A stretch of DNA of 44,506 nt, taken from contig JALSSO010000091.1 in assembly GCA_026984215.1 (NCBI GenBank), positions 1 through 44,506 on the forward strand, written 5' to 3'. The notes under the pieces were generated by a model. It did not search any database. It was not told the origin of the DNA and saw only the letters and a program-made list of their open reading frames with translations. The DNA is from Gammaproteobacteria bacterium. GTDB lineage: Bacteria > Pseudomonadota > Gammaproteobacteria > JAJDOJ01. Shown here one piece after another: positions 14,782 to 23,091 of the stretch. The position numbers and the translations under genes were made by a program. The stretch's first letter is position 1, and the number at the start of each line of letters is the position of its first letter.

Positions 14782-17622
14782 ATGGCAGGCAAGGCCGTGG
14801 AAGGGACGGGCTGGCGCGCCGCCATCCGTTATCTGGGTGACGGCACGGCCTTCGGCGAGAGCCAGATCCTGCATCGGCTCGTCCGAGAGATCAACGAGGT
14901 CCAGATCCGCAACCGCCACAAGGCGGGAACGCCCCTGTTCGCCCGCGCCTTCCATGCCAAGACCCATGCCGGGATCGGGCGGGCGTGGTTAGAGGTGAGC
15001 GCCGCGCTGCCCGAGGAGCTGCAGGTCGGCCCCTGGCGGCCGGGGGCGCGCTGGAACGCGACGATTCGTTTTTCCAACGCCGCAGGCACCGTGCGGCCCG
15101 ATCCGGCACCCGACTTGCGCGGGCTCGCTCTGCGCCTGGAAACCGAGCCCGGTCCCCAGGATTTCCTGCTCACCAATGCCCCGGTGGCGCACGTCCAGGA
15201 CGCCCGCCAGTTCCTGCAGGTCGCCCTCGCCGAGGCCGCCAGCCGCACCCGCCTGGGCACGCTGCTACGCATGGCCGTGCGCCTCGGGCCGTTGGAGACT
15301 TGGTACACGGTGCGCAGCCTCCTGCCCTATCTGAACCGACAGGTGGCCAGTCTGCTCACCGAGACCTACTGGAGCCAAACCCCGTATGCCTTCGGCGAGA
15401 TCGCCGTGCGCTTCCGGCTCCAGCCGGAACAGCTCGCCCCGCCCCAGCGTCGCGATGGCGAACACTACCTGCGCCTGGACTTGGTCGAGCGGCTGCGCGC
15501 CGGGCCGGCCACCTTCCGTTTCCAGATCCAGCGCTATCGCGACGAGGCCTCCACCCCCATCGAGCGGGCCCGGCAGAACTGGGACACGCCCTTCGAGACC
15601 ATTGCCACCCTGGTGATCCCGCAGCAGGACCTGGACACGCCCGAGGCGCGTGACCGCGAGGCACAGATCGAAGGCTTGCATTTCAACCCGTGGAACACGC
15701 ATCCGGACATCGAACCCATCGGCAGCCTCAACCGGGCCCGCAGACTGGTCTACGAGGCCAGTCAGCAATTGCGTACGAGGCGGCGCACGCAGGTCCCGCA
15801 CCCGGACCGGACGATCTTGCTGGACCGGGCGCTGGAGGCCGCCTTCGGCGTGCTTAACCGCTTTGTCCCCTGGCAGCGGCTGCCACGCTGCCTGGGGCTG
15901 CTCAATCTCAAGGCCATCCGCGATCGGGCGCGACGCACCAATCTGCACGATCACCCAGCGGCGCCCCTGCTCCCCGCGCCTCGAAACGCATCCGACGTTC
16001 CGCCGCCACAGGCCCTGCGCTGGCGCAGCGCCGACGGGCGCTGGAACGACCTCCTGCTGCCCGAGATGGGCGCGGCAGGCACGCGCTTCGGGCGCAACAC
16101 GCCTTTGGATCGTCTCGCGCCGCAATACGACCTCGACGACCCCGATCCCCACGAGATCAGCGAGCGGCTGCTCAAGCGCGAGAGTTTCATTCCCATCCGC
16201 CACCTGAACTTGCTGGCCGCTGCCTGGATCCAGTTCCAGGTCCATGGCTGGTTCAATCACCGCCGCCTCAACCTGCGCAGCCGCACCAAAGCCGATCTCT
16301 TGTGGGCGGATCCGCGTGGCCCTACGCGCCTGGCCCGCACGCCTCCCGATCCGGGTGGGCCAGCGGGTGCCCCGCCCGGGTTCGCCAACACCGAAACGCA
16401 CTGGTGGGACGGCTCCCAGCTCTACGGCAGCAACCTGGAGCGCCAGCGGCGGATTCGCGGACTGGCTGGGCGGGAGCGGGACGACGGCACGATCCCCTTG
16501 CGTCGCTCGCCCCAGGGCGACCTGCGCTTGCCGCCGGATCCGGACGTCCAGGGCATCGATCTCACCGGCTTCAACGACAACTGGTGGGTGGGGCTGAGTC
16601 TCTTCCACACCCTGTTCGCCCGGGAGCACAACGCCATCTGCGAAGCGCTGCGTGCGGAATATCCGCACTGGGATGGGGAGCGCCTGTTCCAGACCGCGCG
16701 CCTGGTCAACACCGCCTTGATGGCCAAGATCCATACGCTGCAGTGGAGTCCGGCGCTGCTCGCCCACCCCACCATCGAGCTGGCCTTCGATACCTACTGG
16801 TGGGGACTCGCCCACCGCCGGCTCTGCACCCTGGTGGCCCGCCTGGCCCCGCGCGAGGTCCGCCACGGACTGCCCGGCTCGGAGACCGATCACCACGGCG
16901 TGCCTTACAGCGTCACCGAGGAGTTCGTATCAGTCTACCGGATGCACCCGCTGCTCCCGGACGAGATCGGCCTGCACCGGATGGATGCCCCCACCCCCCC
17001 TGCCACGCTCACCCTGGACGACCTGGCCGGCGCCGCCACCGCCGCGACGCTCGATCGCATGGGCATGCGCGACGCCCTGTACACCTTCGGCCTGGAACAC
17101 CCCGGGGCGCTGAGCCTGTTCAACTATCCGGAACGCCTGCGCAACCACACCCGCATCGACGGAGAACGGCTGGATCTGGCGGCGGTGGACATTCTGCGCG
17201 ACCGCGAGCGGCGCGTGCCGCGCTACAACGCCCTGCGCCGCGTGCTGCACCTGCCGCCAGCGCGTTCCTTCCAGGCACTGACGCCCAATCGGGAGTGGGC
17301 CCAGACCTTGAAGGCGGTCTACGGCGAGGTGGACAAGGTCGATCCACTGGTGGGCATGCTGGCCGAGGCCTCCCCCCAGGGTTTCGGCATCTCGGAGACG
17401 GCCTTCCGGGTGTTCATCGTCATGGCCTCGCGCCGCCTGCAGAGCGACCGCTTCTTCACCACGGACTACCGTCCGGAGATCTATACGCCGCTGGGGCTCG
17501 AGTGGGTTGCGGACAACGATCTGCGCTCGGTGTTGCTGCGCCACCATCCGGAGCTCGCCCCCGCCTTGGAGGGAGTCGCCAACCCCTTCTTCCCGTGGCG
17601 GCGGTTGCCACACCACCACTGA
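14782..17622 (+). CDS. Bifunctional haem enzyme: catalase-related domain fused to COX-like animal haem peroxidase
   Basis: A 946-residue protein with no signal peptide. Residues about 1-340 are a catalase-related domain: catalytic His58 in FHAK, RFSNA (96-100), DLRGLALRLE, FLLTNAPV, YWSQTPYAFGE and FNPWN, with haem-ligand Tyr324 in RLVYEAS. Residues about 410-946 are an animal-type haem peroxidase/dioxygenase: distal His488 in QFQVHGWF, WWDGSQLYGSN, FHTLFAREHN, and YRMHPLLPD, where His722 is the proximal ligand and Tyr719 falls where cyclooxygenase has its catalytic Tyr385. Catalase-related enzymes of this type convert fatty-acid hydroperoxides (allene oxide synthase or hydroperoxide lyase), and COX-like domains make them, so a one-chain oxylipin synthase is inferred. 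AGGGGGA precedes ATG 14782. It is 94 nt after the cyclase gene, probably in the same operon. Confidence 0.85.
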   Translation: MAGKAVEGTGWRAAIRYLGDGTAFGESQILHRLVREINEVQIRNRHKAGTPLFARAFHAKTHAGIGRAWLEVSAALPEELQVGPWRPGARWNATIRFSNAAGTVRPDPAPDLRGLALRLETEPGPQDFLLTNAPVAHVQDARQFLQVALAEAASRTRLGTLLRMAVRLGPLETWYTVRSLLPYLNRQVASLLTETYWSQTPYAFGEIAVRFRLQPEQLAPPQRRDGEHYLRLDLVERLRAGPATFRFQIQRYRDEASTPIERARQNWDTPFETIATLVIPQQDLDTPEARDREAQIEGLHFNPWNTHPDIEPIGSLNRARRLVYEASQQLRTRRRTQVPHPDRTILLDRALEAAFGVLNRFVPWQRLPRCLGLLNLKAIRDRARRTNLHDHPAAPLLPAPRNASDVPPPQALRWRSADGRWNDLLLPEMGAAGTRFGRNTPLDRLAPQYDLDDPDPHEISERLLKRESFIPIRHLNLLAAAWIQFQVHGWFNHRRLNLRSRTKADLLWADPRGPTRLARTPPDPGGPAGAPPGFANTETHWWDGSQLYGSNLERQRRIRGLAGRERDDGTIPLRRSPQGDLRLPPDPDVQGIDLTGFNDNWWVGLSLFHTLFAREHNAICEALRAEYPHWDGERLFQTARLVNTALMAKIHTLQWSPALLAHPTIELAFDTYWWGLAHRRLCTLVARLAPREVRHGLPGSETDHHGVPYSVTEEFVSVYRMHPLLPDEIGLHRMDAPTPPATLTLDDLAGAATAATLDRMGMRDALYTFGLEHPGALSLFNYPERLRNHTRIDGERLDLAAVDILRDRERRVPRYNALRRVLHLPPARSFQALTPNREWAQTLKAVYGEVDKVDPLVGMLAEASPQGFGISETAFRVFIVMASRRLQSDRFFTTDYRPEIYTPLGLEWVADNDLRSVLLRHHPELAPALEGVANPFFPWRRLPHHH

Positions 17623-17944
17623 GCACGGAAAGCCACATCCGCCTGCCACGGCCAGGGTCTGTATCGCCCGCGAACCCCCGACACACCCGCCCCGCCCGGC
17701 CCTTGCGTTGCATTTTCACAACACGATACGGTAAAAATGAAGTTTCACCGACGCCGCAACCCCGAGTGCCACGGGGCGCAGGCCCGAAAGGCAGTGTAGT
17801 TTTTGTGCAAAAGTGTTGTATTTTTGATTCGTTGTTGTAGAATAACTCTTGATCCGTTTGGGAACCGAAGCGACATCCAAGTACCCAGGCTCAAGGAACC
17901 ATTGATTTTTCATTCACTTGTATAGAACGACGGGAGAGTAACCG
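17623..17944 (+). promoter_or_regulatory. Non-coding region with AT-rich porin promoter
   Basis: This 322-nt gap holds no convincing gene. Its second half is strikingly AT-rich for this genome. The best promoter pairs TTGTAT (17816-17821) with TAGAAT (17838-17843) at 16-nt spacing, giving a leader of about 95 nt before the porin ATG. A second, weaker candidate is TTGCAT (17708-17713) with TAAAAA (17732-17737) at 18 nt. No terminator with a T-run was seen for the upstream haem-enzyme gene. Confidence 0.5.
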
Positions 17945-18994
17945 ATGAACAAGAAGATTCTCAGCATGGCTGTTGCCGGTGTGCTGGCCGCGCCCGCCGC
18001 CGCGTTCGCCGGCGGCCCCACCCTGTACGGCCAGGCCCACATGTCCCTGGACTACCTGGACAACGGCACCGTGTCCGGGCTGGATGCCTCCAGCAACTCG
18101 TCGCGCTTCGGCCTGAAGGGCTCCTTCGATCTGGGCGGGGGGCTGTCGGCCATCTACCTGATCGAGTGGGGCGTCAACGGCCTGTTCAGCAAGGGCGGCA
18201 TCTCCGACCGTAACCAGATCGCCGGTTTCAAGAGCGACGCCTTCGGCACCCTGGTCATGGGCCGTCATGACACGCCCACCAAGGTCGTGGGCCGCAAGGC
18301 GGACCTGTTCTGGAGCACCCAGCTCGGGCAGAACCGTCAGTTCACCACCGCCAACCTGTCCGACGCCCGCGTGCCGCAGGTCGTGGGTTACATTTCGCCC
18401 AACTTCGGTCCGGTCCATGCCTTCCTGGCCTACGTGACTGGCACGGCCAAGAACGACAACGACGACAACGCCTTCAGCGGCGCGCTGATCTACGATCAGG
18501 GCGGGCTGTTCGCGGCGGTCAGCTACGATGTGTTCATGGGCGATATTCTGAAGGCCGCGCTGGGCAATGGCAGCGACACCCCGCAGAACCTGCGTGTGGC
18601 CGCCAAGTACAAGTTCGGCGACTTCACCGTGGCCGGCCTGTTCCAGCGCAATATGAACTTCAACAGCGGCGCGGGAAGCACGGGCAGCGACAACCAGAAC
18701 CTGCTCGGTGGCGGTCTGGCCTACAAGATGGGCAAGAGCACCCTCAAGGGCCAGGTCTACTATGCCTTCGAGACCGACGACGTGAACGACTCCGATGCCT
18801 TCATGGTCTCTCTGGGATGGGACTATGGCCTGAGCAAGAACACCGCTGCCTATCTGACCGGTACCCTTGTGAGCACCGGCACGGGAGCGCGGTCTTACTA
18901 CTACATCGGTGGTCCGGGCCATGGCTCCAACTACACCGCTGGCGTGGACGACACCAGCTGGGGCATCTCGGCCGGCTATCGCATCAAGTTCTGA
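17945..18994 (+). CDS. Outer-membrane general porin (Gram-negative porin family)
   Basis: A 349-residue outer-membrane beta-barrel protein. A 22-residue signal peptide (MNKKILSMAVAGVLAAPAAAFA) precedes a mature chain that begins with PTLYGQAHMSLDY, has alternating short amphipathic strands and Asn/Gly/Asp-rich loops, and ends in GYRIKF with the terminal Phe that targets outer-membrane porins to BamA. It resembles the trimeric porin_4 type of Beta- and Gammaproteobacteria. Codon use is restricted (CTG, AAC, AAG, GGC), consistent with high expression. GGGAGAG upstream of ATG 17945 is the ribosome site. It has its own promoter region and a strong terminator, so it is monocistronic. Confidence 0.92.
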   Translation: MNKKILSMAVAGVLAAPAAAFAGGPTLYGQAHMSLDYLDNGTVSGLDASSNSSRFGLKGSFDLGGGLSAIYLIEWGVNGLFSKGGISDRNQIAGFKSDAFGTLVMGRHDTPTKVVGRKADLFWSTQLGQNRQFTTANLSDARVPQVVGYISPNFGPVHAFLAYVTGTAKNDNDDNAFSGALIYDQGGLFAAVSYDVFMGDILKAALGNGSDTPQNLRVAAKYKFGDFTVAGLFQRNMNFNSGAGSTGSDNQNLLGGGLAYKMGKSTLKGQVYYAFETDDVNDSDAFMVSLGWDYGLSKNTAAYLTGTLVSTGTGARSYYYIGGPGHGSNYTAGVDDTSWGISAGYRIKF

Positions 18995-19020
18995 GGCCGA
19001 TCCGACAAGCCAGAACTGGA

Positions 19021-19051
19021 AAGGCGGGCGCTCTCGGGCGCCCGCCTTTTT
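19021..19051 (+). terminator. Rho-independent terminator of the porin gene
   Basis: An 11-bp perfect stem (19021-19031 with 19038-19048, AAGGCGGGCGC and its complement; 6-nt loop) runs into TTTTT, 26 nt after the porin stop. This is the strongest terminator in the window. The remaining 150 nt to the convergent EAL gene hold nothing I can support. Confidence 0.93.
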
Positions 19052-19203
19052 CGTCTCGCCATCCGCCAGGGCCACCCCATGAACGCCGCGGTGGCCTTCC
19101 GAGGTGGTGCGGGAGAAGCGGACTTCGAACACGCCCGTCTCAGCCTCCCACGCTGGAGGCGCGGCTCGTTCAGTGCGGTTGTTCGCGCCCTGCTCGCGCC
19201 GCT

Positions 19204-22020
19204 CTACGCGCCGGGGGCACTGACCGACTCCGGCCCGCGTCGTCCCACACGCTTCCTCCACCAAACCCGAGCCTGGTCGGGATCCATCGGCCGCCCGAAC
19301 CAATAGCCCTGGCCGATGTCCGCCCCCAGGGCGACGAGTTCCCGCAGCTGGTTCTCGGTCTCGATCCCCTCGGCCACCACCTGCATGGACAGCTCGTGGG
19401 CCAGGCCGATCATGTGCGCGACGATGGCCCGGGTGCCGGGTTCTTGCAACCGCGCAACGAAACCCTGGTCGAGTTTCAGCGTGTCCAGCGGCAGAGTCTG
19501 CAGGTAGGACAAGGAGGAATAGCCGGTCCCGAAATCGTCGATCGCAAGTCGCACCCCCCAGGAGCGCAAGCGCCGGACCGCCTCCAGCACGGGCTCCATG
19601 TCCCGCATGAGTGTCGTCTCGGTGATCTCCAGGACGAGGGTCAGGCATCCTCGCTCCACCGAATCGCGCCCCTCCGCCAGCACCGACTCCACGCGCGAGA
19701 CGAAGTCCGGATCGAGGAATTGGTGACAGGAGAGATTCACGCTCATCACCATGGGCCCACTCAGCGCCTCGTTCCACGCCCGGCACTGACGCACCGCCTC
19801 GCGCAACACCCACTCTCCCATGGGCACGATGAGCCCCGACTCCTCGGCTGCCGCCATGAATTCCGCCGGGGCGAGCAGCCCCCGTTCCGGGTGCGCCCAG
19901 CGCATCAACGCCTCGAAGCCGTAGGGGCTCTCGTCGGCCAGACGCACCAGGGGCTGGAAACACACGCGCAGCTCACCGCGTTCGATGGCCTGGGCGAGGC
20001 TCGCTGCCGGATCGGGGCCGATGACCGTGTCGTCCCGGCCTTGGCCCGCATCGAACCGCATGGCCGCAACGCCCTCGCGACGCGCCTGGATCATGGCCAG
20101 GTCCGCGGCCCGCAGCAATGTCTCGGGGCCCCCTTCCACGTCTTTGTACGACGCCCATCCGATCCGTACCTCCAGGCGGTGCGTCGTTCCCCCGATGCTC
20201 TCGAACGGTTTGGACAGCGCCTCCTGCACCCCGGCCACGATGGCCGGCACGCGCTCCGGTCCTGAGGCCGGAATCAGCCATGCGAACTCGCTGCCGGAGA
20301 TCCGCGCCAGCGTCTCGCCGGCCAGCACGTCACCCTCCAGGCGCTGGGCCAGCCGGCGCAACAGATCGTCGGCCGCCGCCCGCCCCATTCGTCGGTTGAG
20401 GTCGCGCAACCCCTCCACATGGAGGACCAGCAAGGCAGGATCCGAGTCCGCGGACGCCAACGCCTGCCCTACGCGATCCAAAAACAACGCGTGGTTGGGC
20501 AATCCGGTCAAGGGGTCGTACAGGGTATAGCGCCGGATGGCCTCGGCGGCCCGGTGCCGCTCGGTGACGTCCGTGATCGATCCGGCCATGCGCAGCAACC
20601 GTCCACGCTCGTCATGCACGCCCGCCCCTCGGATCATGCACCAGCGCCACCGACCACCCCGTGTCGCGATCCGCACTTCTTCGCAGAGGTGCTCGTCCCG
20701 GCCCGATCGCGCTTGGTCTACGGCCTCCTGGAAGCGCGGGATGTCCTCTGCATGCACCATCTCGAGCCAAGAGGCCATGGTAAGCGTGGCCGCCTCGGCC
20801 GGCCCGCCCCGGATTTCCTCGAACCTGGGCGAGAGATAGACCTGGTCCGATTCCAGGTCCCAATCCCAAATGGCATCGTTGGAGCCCCGCACAGCGAGGT
20901 CGTAGCGTTCCAACGCGCGTTGCAGCGCCCGGTCGCTGCGGCGGCGCTGCTCGATCTCGTGGCGGAGCGCATCGTTGGCCTGACGGAGCTCTCGGGTACG
21001 TTCACGCACCCGTGCGTCCAATGCGCGGTTGGCTTCCATCAGCGCCGCCTCGGCCTGGGTACGGCCGCGCTCCTCGCGCCGGACGAGATGGGCGAGGAAC
21101 AACGCCACGCCGAGAAAGCCCGCAAAGACCGCAAAGGCGTGCAGCCGCTCGCGCCGCCCGAACTCCGTGAAGAGAGTCTGGGGTACCACGTCCACCAGCG
21201 TCCAACGCGTGCCCGGCAGTGCCTGCGAGGCGAGCACCGAGGCCAGCTCCTCCTGCGAGAGCCGGAAAGGCCGGTCCAACCGGTTGCGGCTGCCCTGCGC
21301 GGCCACTTCGATCAGCCCCCGCTGGTCCCGGTGCAAGAGATAGAGCCGATGTGCGGGCGGCGCGCCCTGGGCGAGGATGCGGGCGATGCGGTCCGGGGCG
21401 AGACTCACGAAGAAGATTCCCTCCCAGCCGTCCGGCGCCTCGACCGGCGCCATGAGATCGAAATGGTAGCCGAGCGGGTTGGGATGGATCACCACCTCGT
21501 GCGGGTGGTCGGCACGGGCGAAGGCCCGGATGTCGTTGCGGCAGACCTCCTCCACCCGCCCTCCGAAATCGTCCACCAGCACCTCCCCGCCTTGGTCGGC
21601 GAGTGCCATGGCGAAGGCATTGGGAAAGTGGCGCCGCGTCGCCGCCAAGAGCCGGTCATAGAGCTCGGCGTCGCCCGGCTGCCGGCCGAGCCGGCCCAGG
21701 GCGACGGCGTGATTGTCGGCGAACAGCACCAACGCCCGCTCGGCGTCGGAAAGATAGAGTTCCACCAGCTCGGCGGCTCCGCGCACGCTGCGCGACGCGA
21801 GCTCCTCCTGGTGCACCCGGAAGCGGTGCTGGGCGATCTCCGCGTAGCCGATCAGCAGGACTGCCACCAACACCAGCAGGATGCCGATGAAGCGGGTCAG
21901 AAAGTCCCGCGGTTGGGACAACACCCGACTGAACGCGGCTGGATTCACGGGGAGAGGTCCGTCCCGTCCCGGCGGCGGAGCATCCGGATACCCATCCCAG
22001 AAGTATAGGCCGCCCCGCAT
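19204..22020 (-). CDS. Membrane-bound PAS-GGDEF(degenerate)-EAL c-di-GMP phosphodiesterase
   Basis: A 938-residue inner-membrane sensor. A transmembrane segment near residues 43-60 and another near 312-328 enclose a periplasmic ligand-binding region of about 250 residues. A coiled coil (335-380), a PAS fold (about 385-500), a GGDEF-like domain and a C-terminal EAL domain follow. The cyclase signature is SGSEF (575-579) instead of GGDEF, so diguanylate cyclase activity is unlikely. The EAL domain keeps FEALMRW (Glu703), NLS, DDFGTGYSS and EGIE, so c-di-GMP hydrolysis is expected. The start at 22020 is uncertain, since a GTG 24 codons later is also possible. It lies 69 nt after the sugar-phosphate transferase gene and may share its transcript. 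Confidence 0.9.
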   Translation of the reverse strand: MRGGLYFWDGYPDAPPPGRDGPLPVNPAAFSRVLSQPRDFLTRFIGILLVLVAVLLIGYAEIAQHRFRVHQEELASRSVRGAAELVELYLSDAERALVLFADNHAVALGRLGRQPGDAELYDRLLAATRRHFPNAFAMALADQGGEVLVDDFGGRVEEVCRNDIRAFARADHPHEVVIHPNPLGYHFDLMAPVEAPDGWEGIFFVSLAPDRIARILAQGAPPAHRLYLLHRDQRGLIEVAAQGSRNRLDRPFRLSQEELASVLASQALPGTRWTLVDVVPQTLFTEFGRRERLHAFAVFAGFLGVALFLAHLVRREERGRTQAEAALMEANRALDARVRERTRELRQANDALRHEIEQRRRSDRALQRALERYDLAVRGSNDAIWDWDLESDQVYLSPRFEEIRGGPAEAATLTMASWLEMVHAEDIPRFQEAVDQARSGRDEHLCEEVRIATRGGRWRWCMIRGAGVHDERGRLLRMAGSITDVTERHRAAEAIRRYTLYDPLTGLPNHALFLDRVGQALASADSDPALLVLHVEGLRDLNRRMGRAAADDLLRRLAQRLEGDVLAGETLARISGSEFAWLIPASGPERVPAIVAGVQEALSKPFESIGGTTHRLEVRIGWASYKDVEGGPETLLRAADLAMIQARREGVAAMRFDAGQGRDDTVIGPDPAASLAQAIERGELRVCFQPLVRLADESPYGFEALMRWAHPERGLLAPAEFMAAAEESGLIVPMGEWVLREAVRQCRAWNEALSGPMVMSVNLSCHQFLDPDFVSRVESVLAEGRDSVERGCLTLVLEITETTLMRDMEPVLEAVRRLRSWGVRLAIDDFGTGYSSLSYLQTLPLDTLKLDQGFVARLQEPGTRAIVAHMIGLAHELSMQVVAEGIETENQLRELVALGADIGQGYWFGRPMDPDQARVWWRKRVGRRGPESVSAPGA

Positions 22021-22089
22021 GGCTTCACATCAGGCCTTACCCTGAAGATCGGCCGCCGGTGGACCGACACCGAACGACCGTGCATGGGA

Positions 22090-23091
22090 TCACGAGGGCG
22101 CCTCGGCGGCCCGTTCCGGGCGGCCGGCACCAAGCGCCACACAGGCACTCAACACTGGGACCACGGCGAGACCCAGCGCCCAGGGCCAGCGGCCTGGTTC
22201 CCGCTGCGCCCATCCCGCCAGTGGCAACAGCCAAAAGACGTTGTAGAACGAGACCAAGGCGGTCACCCGGCCGTGGCTGCGCCAGCGCCGCGCGAGGATC
22301 TGATAGGCGTGGCTGCGGTGCGCCTCCCAAATCCGCTGCCCACTCACGGTCCGCACGAACAGGGTATAAGAGGCATCCACCCAGAAGACGGCACCCAGGA
22401 TCAACCACATCCACCATGCCAAAGCACCCACCGCCCAGCCGGCCACGGCCAGCGCGGCGGCGGCCGCGCCCAGAAAGGCGCTGCCCACGTCACCCATGAA
22501 GATCCGTGCCGGCGGGTGGTTGTAAAGGAGGAATCCGCAGCCGGCCGCCGCCACCCCCCAGGCCAACTCCCGCAACCCCGCCGCAGGCTGCGCCATCATC
22601 CAACCGGCGGCGGCGAACACGAACACCGCCTCGGCGGCAGCCAGGCCATCGATCCCATCCATGAAGTTGTAGAGGTTGATCGTCCAGGCCGTGGCCAGGA
22701 TCAGGGCGGCCCACAGGGGCCAGAAGGCGGGAATTCCCGGTATCCACCACAGGATCCATCCCCCAGCCGCCAGATGCACGGCCAGCCGAACACCCACCCC
22801 CAGCGGCCGATGATCGTCGATCCACCCCACCACGGCCACCGCCAGCACGCCGAGCCAAACCAGACCCGTCCAAGTCGGCAGCGCACCGCCCGCGAGCAGC
22901 GCCACCGCCGCCACCGTGGCGGCCCCCGCGATGGCGATGCCGCCGCCGCGCGGTGTCGGGCGCGCATGAGAACTGCGCCGCCCCGGCAGATCCAGCACGC
23001 CGCGGCGCCGGGCATACCCCAACGCCGCCCGCGTGCCCAATGCGCCCAACGCGAAGGTCACGACGAGCAGCACTGGCAAACCGAGCGTCAA
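22090..23091 (-). CDS. Polyprenyl-phosphate sugar-1-phosphate transferase (WecA/WbpL/MraY superfamily)
   Basis: A 333-residue polytopic inner-membrane protein, about ten helices. Diagnostic cytoplasmic motifs are present: DDHRPLG, NFMDGIDG, FMGDVGSAFLG and HRSHAYQ, the last being the HRXHXYQ-type motif of WecA/WbpL enzymes rather than MraY. It would transfer a UDP-linked N-acetylated sugar phosphate to undecaprenyl phosphate, starting an O-antigen or other surface glycan. The chosen start is TTG 23091, which shares bases with the TGA of the epimerase gene (TTGA); GTG 23073 is an alternative. Third gene of a glycan cluster. Confidence 0.9.
   Translation of the reverse strand: MTLGLPVLLVVTFALGALGTRAALGYARRRGVLDLPGRRSSHARPTPRGGGIAIAGAATVAAVALLAGGALPTWTGLVWLGVLAVAVVGWIDDHRPLGVGVRLAVHLAAGGWILWWIPGIPAFWPLWAALILATAWTINLYNFMDGIDGLAAAEAVFVFAAAGWMMAQPAAGLRELAWGVAAAGCGFLLYNHPPARIFMGDVGSAFLGAAAAALAVAGWAVGALAWWMWLILGAVFWVDASYTLFVRTVSGQRIWEAHRSHAYQILARRWRSHGRVTALVSFYNVFWLLPLAGWAQREPGRWPWALGLAVVPVLSACVALGAGRPERAAEAPS

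Noticed and set aside
15265-16896. 543-codon frame on the - strand
   Set aside because: Antisense to the double haem enzyme, with a shadow-like composition.
17891-19963. 690-codon open frame on the - strand
   Set aside because: It spans the porin gene, its terminator and part of the EAL gene; low-complexity composition and no ribosome site.
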